Origin: Methanocella conradii HZ254
GTDB taxonomy: Archaea; Halobacteriota; Methanocellia; Methanocellales; Methanocellaceae
Reading direction: 5' to 3'
NCBI RefSeq assembly: GCF_000251105.1
Contig: NC_017034.1
Coordinates: 1,550,001 to 1,614,000, forward strand
DNA length: 64,000 nt
The position numbers and the translations under genes were made by a program. The notes under the pieces are model-generated. The model saw only the letters and a program-made list of their open reading frames with translations. It had not been told where the DNA came from and did no database searches. This document shows positions 61,086-64,000 of the stretch, piece by piece. Within the stretch, counting starts at the first letter, position 1, and each line of letters starts with the position of its first letter.

Positions 61086-62919
61086 AATCAGCCTCTGCCA
61101 CATTGTTGGCCTTGTTGGCCTCTTTTATTAGTCCTGCCTCGTCAGCTATCACTTTTATCTTGTGCTTGCCGGAAGAGGAATACAGGGGTATGTCCAGCTT
61201 TTTCTCTTCCCCGGCCCTAACCCCTTCATTTATCGATTTCAGCGCTGCTTTATGGCCGTCTATGTAGATGGTCAGGTTAAAGGCGGGAGTATTGCTCCCC
61301 CCGATGTTCTTCACGCTCACCGGCAGCAGGTATAAGCCAGAGTCGTCAGCCGCCTGAACCGCTGGCAAGGAGTATTGCAGCGCTATCAACGCTACTGAGA
61401 GTAATACGATGGCCGGAAGGATGGAGCGTGGGCGCTTTCCTGGAGGCCGGAGGGATACCAAGGCGAAAGTTAGGACTATGCCTATGGCCGTGAGGATGAA
61501 GGGTGTCCCTGCCTGGTTGGATGCTCCGGGGCGCGTCGGCGCGCTCATGGTCAGTACGAGGTCTGGAAGCGATCCCACCTTTATAGTCGCGCTCCCGACA
61601 TTATTAGAAGCGTCAGTATCGCCGTCCACGCGCGCTTCCACTTTGATTACGTGCTCACCGCTCGTCGCTTTCCAGTCTGCCGAAACCTGCTGGATGCCGC
61701 TCTTATCGACGGCCACGTGCCTGGTCGTAAGCTCTTTTCCGTCCACGCTAAAGGTAACGTCGGCGGAGTCCACAGTCGTCCCCAGGTTTTTAAGCGTAGC
61801 CACGAGCTGCCCGGTCTCTCCCTCGTAGGCGTTCACCGCCGAGACGCCCTCTATGGCCAGGTCAGGCCCGGTCGCCGCTGTCTTGGCTTTCTGAACCGTT
61901 ATCATGGCGAATACAGGGTGGATGTAGTCTTCGCCTTCAGGCTTATCCCCTGTTGTCGTTATCTCCCCGTCTCCGTTAAGGTCCCGGCCTCTCTGGAACG
62001 TCAAGGTGTCATGGCCCGTTAGCTTGCCTGTCACGTCGAACGTCTCAACGTCCACGTATCTTGAGCTTACGCCCGTGCCGCCATTCGCGTTGAATGAGCA
62101 CTCGTCCCCTATGTCAATGGCGCCAGGAAGGTATAAGGACTGGTCGGCAGGTGGAGAGCCAAGGTCTTTCCCGTTTAATTGTATGTAGTCTGGCTGGCCC
62201 CGCGTTCCGGTAAGCTCAATAGTCGTGAGGGTAGCCTTTTCGCCGCTTGTGTCCACGCCGCTGAACGTGACTGACGTATCGTCTAGCTCGTTAGCGTTAG
62301 TCCCGGCCGTCCACCCTGTGCTATGCAGGTTAACGTTCCCCTCGGTAACCCAATATTCGGTGACCTTCCCTTTCGTATCCTTTATTGCTGCGACGACAAA
62401 TATAGCATATACTCGCCCGTCTATCTTGCTCTCCGGGTCGCGCTGGCTCGTATTAACGGTAACCTTATTATCCCCTTTCTTCAGCCAGCTCGTGGCGTCA
62501 TACGCTATCCAGTAGACCCCGTACCCTGTCACGAAAACGTTGTCATTGGTATCGTCCTCGCCATAGAGTATAGCCCTATCAAAGAGATGGTCGTTTACCT
62601 GTACCTGGGCCCAGCCACGGTATTTTGGCGTTCCCCCCCACACACCCGTGTATACTCGGGCCCATTCCACCTCCCCTGGTAATTCGAACTCGCATGAAAC
62701 AGGGGGGTTCACCAGTCCCACCGTCTGGAAGGTCAAAACGCTACCCTGTACCTATCCCTGCGCTATCGTGGATAGCGGGAACCCATCGAAGTTATACTTT
62801 GCGTTGACAATGGGGGTCGTTGTGGATGCTATCAAAATGCATAGGATCGTTGAACATATAGTAAGGCTTAGCCCCCTCTTCGCCCAATCGTCGTTTAAGT
62901 TGAAGGTGACACGTTTCAT
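61072..62919 (-). CDS. DUF3344/CARDB membrane protein with an in-frame amber codon
   Basis: If read through, 615 residues: ATG 62919 behind a strong AGGAGGT, signal peptide (LTICSTILCILIASTTTPIV), DUF3344 domain (YNFDGFPLSTIAQG, then TAG, then VQGSVLTFQTVGL and PGEVEWARVYTGVWGG), a CARDB-like domain (GPDLAIEGVSAVNAYEGETG), two hydrophobic helices in the middle (FILTAIGIVLTFALVSL and ILPAIVLLSVALIALQYSL) and a second CARDB-like domain. The amber is codon 56 (62752-62754), where relatives have Thr or Ser. Downstream of it the frame stays open for 559 codons with normal domains, so decay is recent, or the stop is bypassed or recoded, or reinitiation occurs. No good restart site is seen. Confidence 0.75.
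62752..62754 (-). other. In-frame TAG within a DUF3344 gene
   Basis: Amber codon 56 of the gene at 61072-62919, in the conserved sequence corresponding to Q-x-G-(T/S)-V in the relatives (QNGSVSGG, QTGTVSGD). Only this one stop interrupts a frame that is otherwise intact. Confidence 0.85.
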
Positions 62920-62926
62920 CGTTTAT

Positions 62927-62933
62927 ACCTCCT
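62927..62933 (-). promoter_or_regulatory. Strong ribosome binding site of the amber-containing gene
   Basis: AGGAGGT on the minus strand, 7 bases before ATG 62919 and overlapping the TAG stop (62932-62934) of the upstream gene. It fixes the start of the gene in front of the amber codon and ties the two genes translationally. Confidence 0.8.
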
Positions 62934-64000
62934 ATACACTAAACTGGAACTCGCCTTCCTGGATGACGCCACCTGACGCGTCATCCACTATCGTGTAATT
63001 ACAAGTATCTCCCTGGTAAAGCTCGAGATGCTTTCCATTAATGCTCCACGATATGGCCTTTCCCTTGTCGCTCTCGAGGCAACCATCCGCGTATAGCATG
63101 AGCCACTCGCCGGTGGATACGGTGCCATCACCATCCCCCATCTCCTCGATGTATCGTGACGCCTTTTTAGAGGTGCATGCGCCTTCAGGCATCGTGTCCG
63201 ACGAGTCTATCGTAACCTCTTCGCCATTCGACTCCAGCCTTATGCTTAGCCCATCCAATCTAACGGGGTCGCCCTTCTCATGAACGAACAGGAGGCCATT
63301 GTCTGCCTGGAAGTCGGCCGGGTAATCCGGGGCCGTATTTGATACGTTATCGTCCTGGATGTCCCGTATAGCTGACACTACCGAGAAAGTGGCATTAGGC
63401 ACGCCATGGATACCGCCCGAAATGGTCGTGTTGCCAGCAGCGGCGCCATTAGAGGATTGTCCGACCACAAAGCCCCCCATTAACGATAATAGCACCGTGA
63501 TGGCCATGATGATGGGTATTCCCACCTTGAGGGGCACCTTGCCACCGCTGATGACATAGTATATTATAAGGCCTGAAGCCGTCGTTATCGTTATCATGAG
63601 CAGGATTATCAGCATAATCGTTTTAGCAGTGTCCTGAGCCTTGGTAGTCGCCATTGGCACCGCGGATGGAGCGCTACTCTCGCCTGGCCCTTCTTCTGTC
63701 GAAGGCGTGGAGCCCGGGTTTACTGCGTTACCCTTGCCGATGGTAACGGTCTCATTTAGCGTCTCATCCGGCTCCGCTCCAGGCGTGTTGTACTCCACGA
63801 TTAGGAACTCCTGCACCGCGGCCATGCATGGAGTGGACCCAACAGTGCTCTGGATGCCCGCCTCGTTGCCGCTGGACTTAAGGTATTGCTTAACGTCCCG
63901 GCTATCCACGGCTACCTGGGGCCCGTAAGAAGGGCCATGGTCCCACACATTCGAGGCTATGATGTTACCGTTGAAAAGGAGGTTACCCTCGGGGCCGTTG
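62932..64000 (-). CDS. DUF3344 protein fused to a pilin-like C-terminal region (5' end outside the window)
   Basis: The frame is open to the right edge, so the start is missing. The visible part begins within a DUF3344-like domain (GPEGNLLFNGNIIASNVW, VAVDSRDVKQYLKSSGNEAG), then a spacer with Ser/Pro/Glu, two membrane helices (IMLIILLMITITTASGLIIY; IIMAITVLLSLMGGFVVGQS) and a C-terminal beta domain. The second helix plus beta domain (FVHEKGDPVRLDGLSIRLES, ISWSINGKHLELYQGDTC) resemble archaeal type IV pilin/DUF1628 proteins, where a hydrophobic helix is followed by an HxGGD-like strand. First visible gene of the operon that runs to the MacB-type transporter. Confidence 0.75.
   Translation of the reverse strand, partial: NGPEGNLLFNGNIIASNVWDHGPSYGPQVAVDSRDVKQYLKSSGNEAGIQSTVGSTPCMAAVQEFLIVEYNTPGAEPDETLNETVTIGKGNAVNPGSTPSTEEGPGESSAPSAVPMATTKAQDTAKTIMLIILLMITITTASGLIIYYVISGGKVPLKVGIPIIMAITVLLSLMGGFVVGQSSNGAAAGNTTISGGIHGVPNATFSVVSAIRDIQDDNVSNTAPDYPADFQADNGLLFVHEKGDPVRLDGLSIRLESNGEEVTIDSSDTMPEGACTSKKASRYIEEMGDGDGTVSTGEWLMLYADGCLESDKGKAISWSINGKHLELYQGDTCNYTIVDDASGGVIQEGEFQFSV

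Noticed and set aside
61072..62736. DUF3344/CARDB gene starting at TTG 62736
   Set aside because: That codon lies inside a DUF3344 domain whose start, signal peptide and AGGAGGT site are upstream in the same frame, separated only by the amber codon.

Overview
The window reads as chromosome from a methanogenic archaeon. Archaeal markers are a B-family DNA polymerase, topoisomerase VI A and B, FtsZ, Pth2, an archaeal-type phosphoglycerate mutase, a geranylgeranyl reductase and an archaeal SRP RNA. Methanogen markers are CofD (coenzyme F420), FmdE, the archaeal aromatic-pathway enzyme ADH synthase and a short archaeal NifB. The protein styles (DUF3344/PKD surface proteins, a moderate-GC genome, many TATA-led or leaderless genes) fit the Methanomicrobia and best fit Methanocellales (Methanocella). 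That placement is inference and was not tested by search.

Layout. 0-3.7 kb: the 3' part of polB, then a radical SAM/DUF4130 DNA-metabolism pair. 3.8-4.9 kb: two 37-bp tandem arrays in inverted orientation around a core with GC hairpins, lying between the 3' ends of two convergent genes. 4.9-17.8 kb: mostly housekeeping (nifB, apgM, cofD, an HD hydrolase, an LpdD-like protein with ubiX, pth2, a geranylgeranyl reductase, a HExxH protein beside a SPASM radical SAM enzyme, a flavin reductase, top6BA). 17.9-23.3 kb: two DUF3344 surface proteins, one a 1383-residue PKD/cohesin/dockerin protein. 23.5-30 kb: cysteine-cluster proteins, a CPBP membrane protein, a HepT/MntA toxin-antitoxin pair, wreckage of a helicase and of a regulator, and two hydrolases. 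30-48.9 kb: an HtrA-like protease, an extended ATP sulfurylase, ABC transporters, ftsZ, ADH synthase, a purine permease, a MetE-like enzyme, the SRP RNA, and a metal-uptake cluster with FmdE and a frameshifted DUF169 gene. 48.9-64 kb: a second surface-protein region.

The most interesting system is the set of secreted proteins at 17.9-23.3 kb and 48.9-64 kb. Two giant proteins (about 1383 and 1830 residues) share the architecture DUF3344, PKD, CARDB-like, DUF3344, PKD, cohesin-like, PKD, dockerin. Just downstream of the larger one, in the same operon, is a short protein made of a signal peptide, one cohesin-like domain, a Thr/Pro-rich linker and a C-terminal membrane anchor. Together they look like a cell-surface cohesin-dockerin scaffold with its anchor. 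At 58.2-64 kb an operon couples three more DUF3344 proteins (one fused to a pilin-like region, one interrupted by an in-frame amber codon) to a MacB/LolCDE-type ABC transporter. Between the two operons lie two decayed dockerin genes and an AbiE toxin-antitoxin pair, which points to gene turnover.

No CRISPR array, insertion-sequence transposase or tRNA was recognised by eye. Starts were moved from the longest possible reading frame where a ribosome binding site, a TATA box or family length argued for it.
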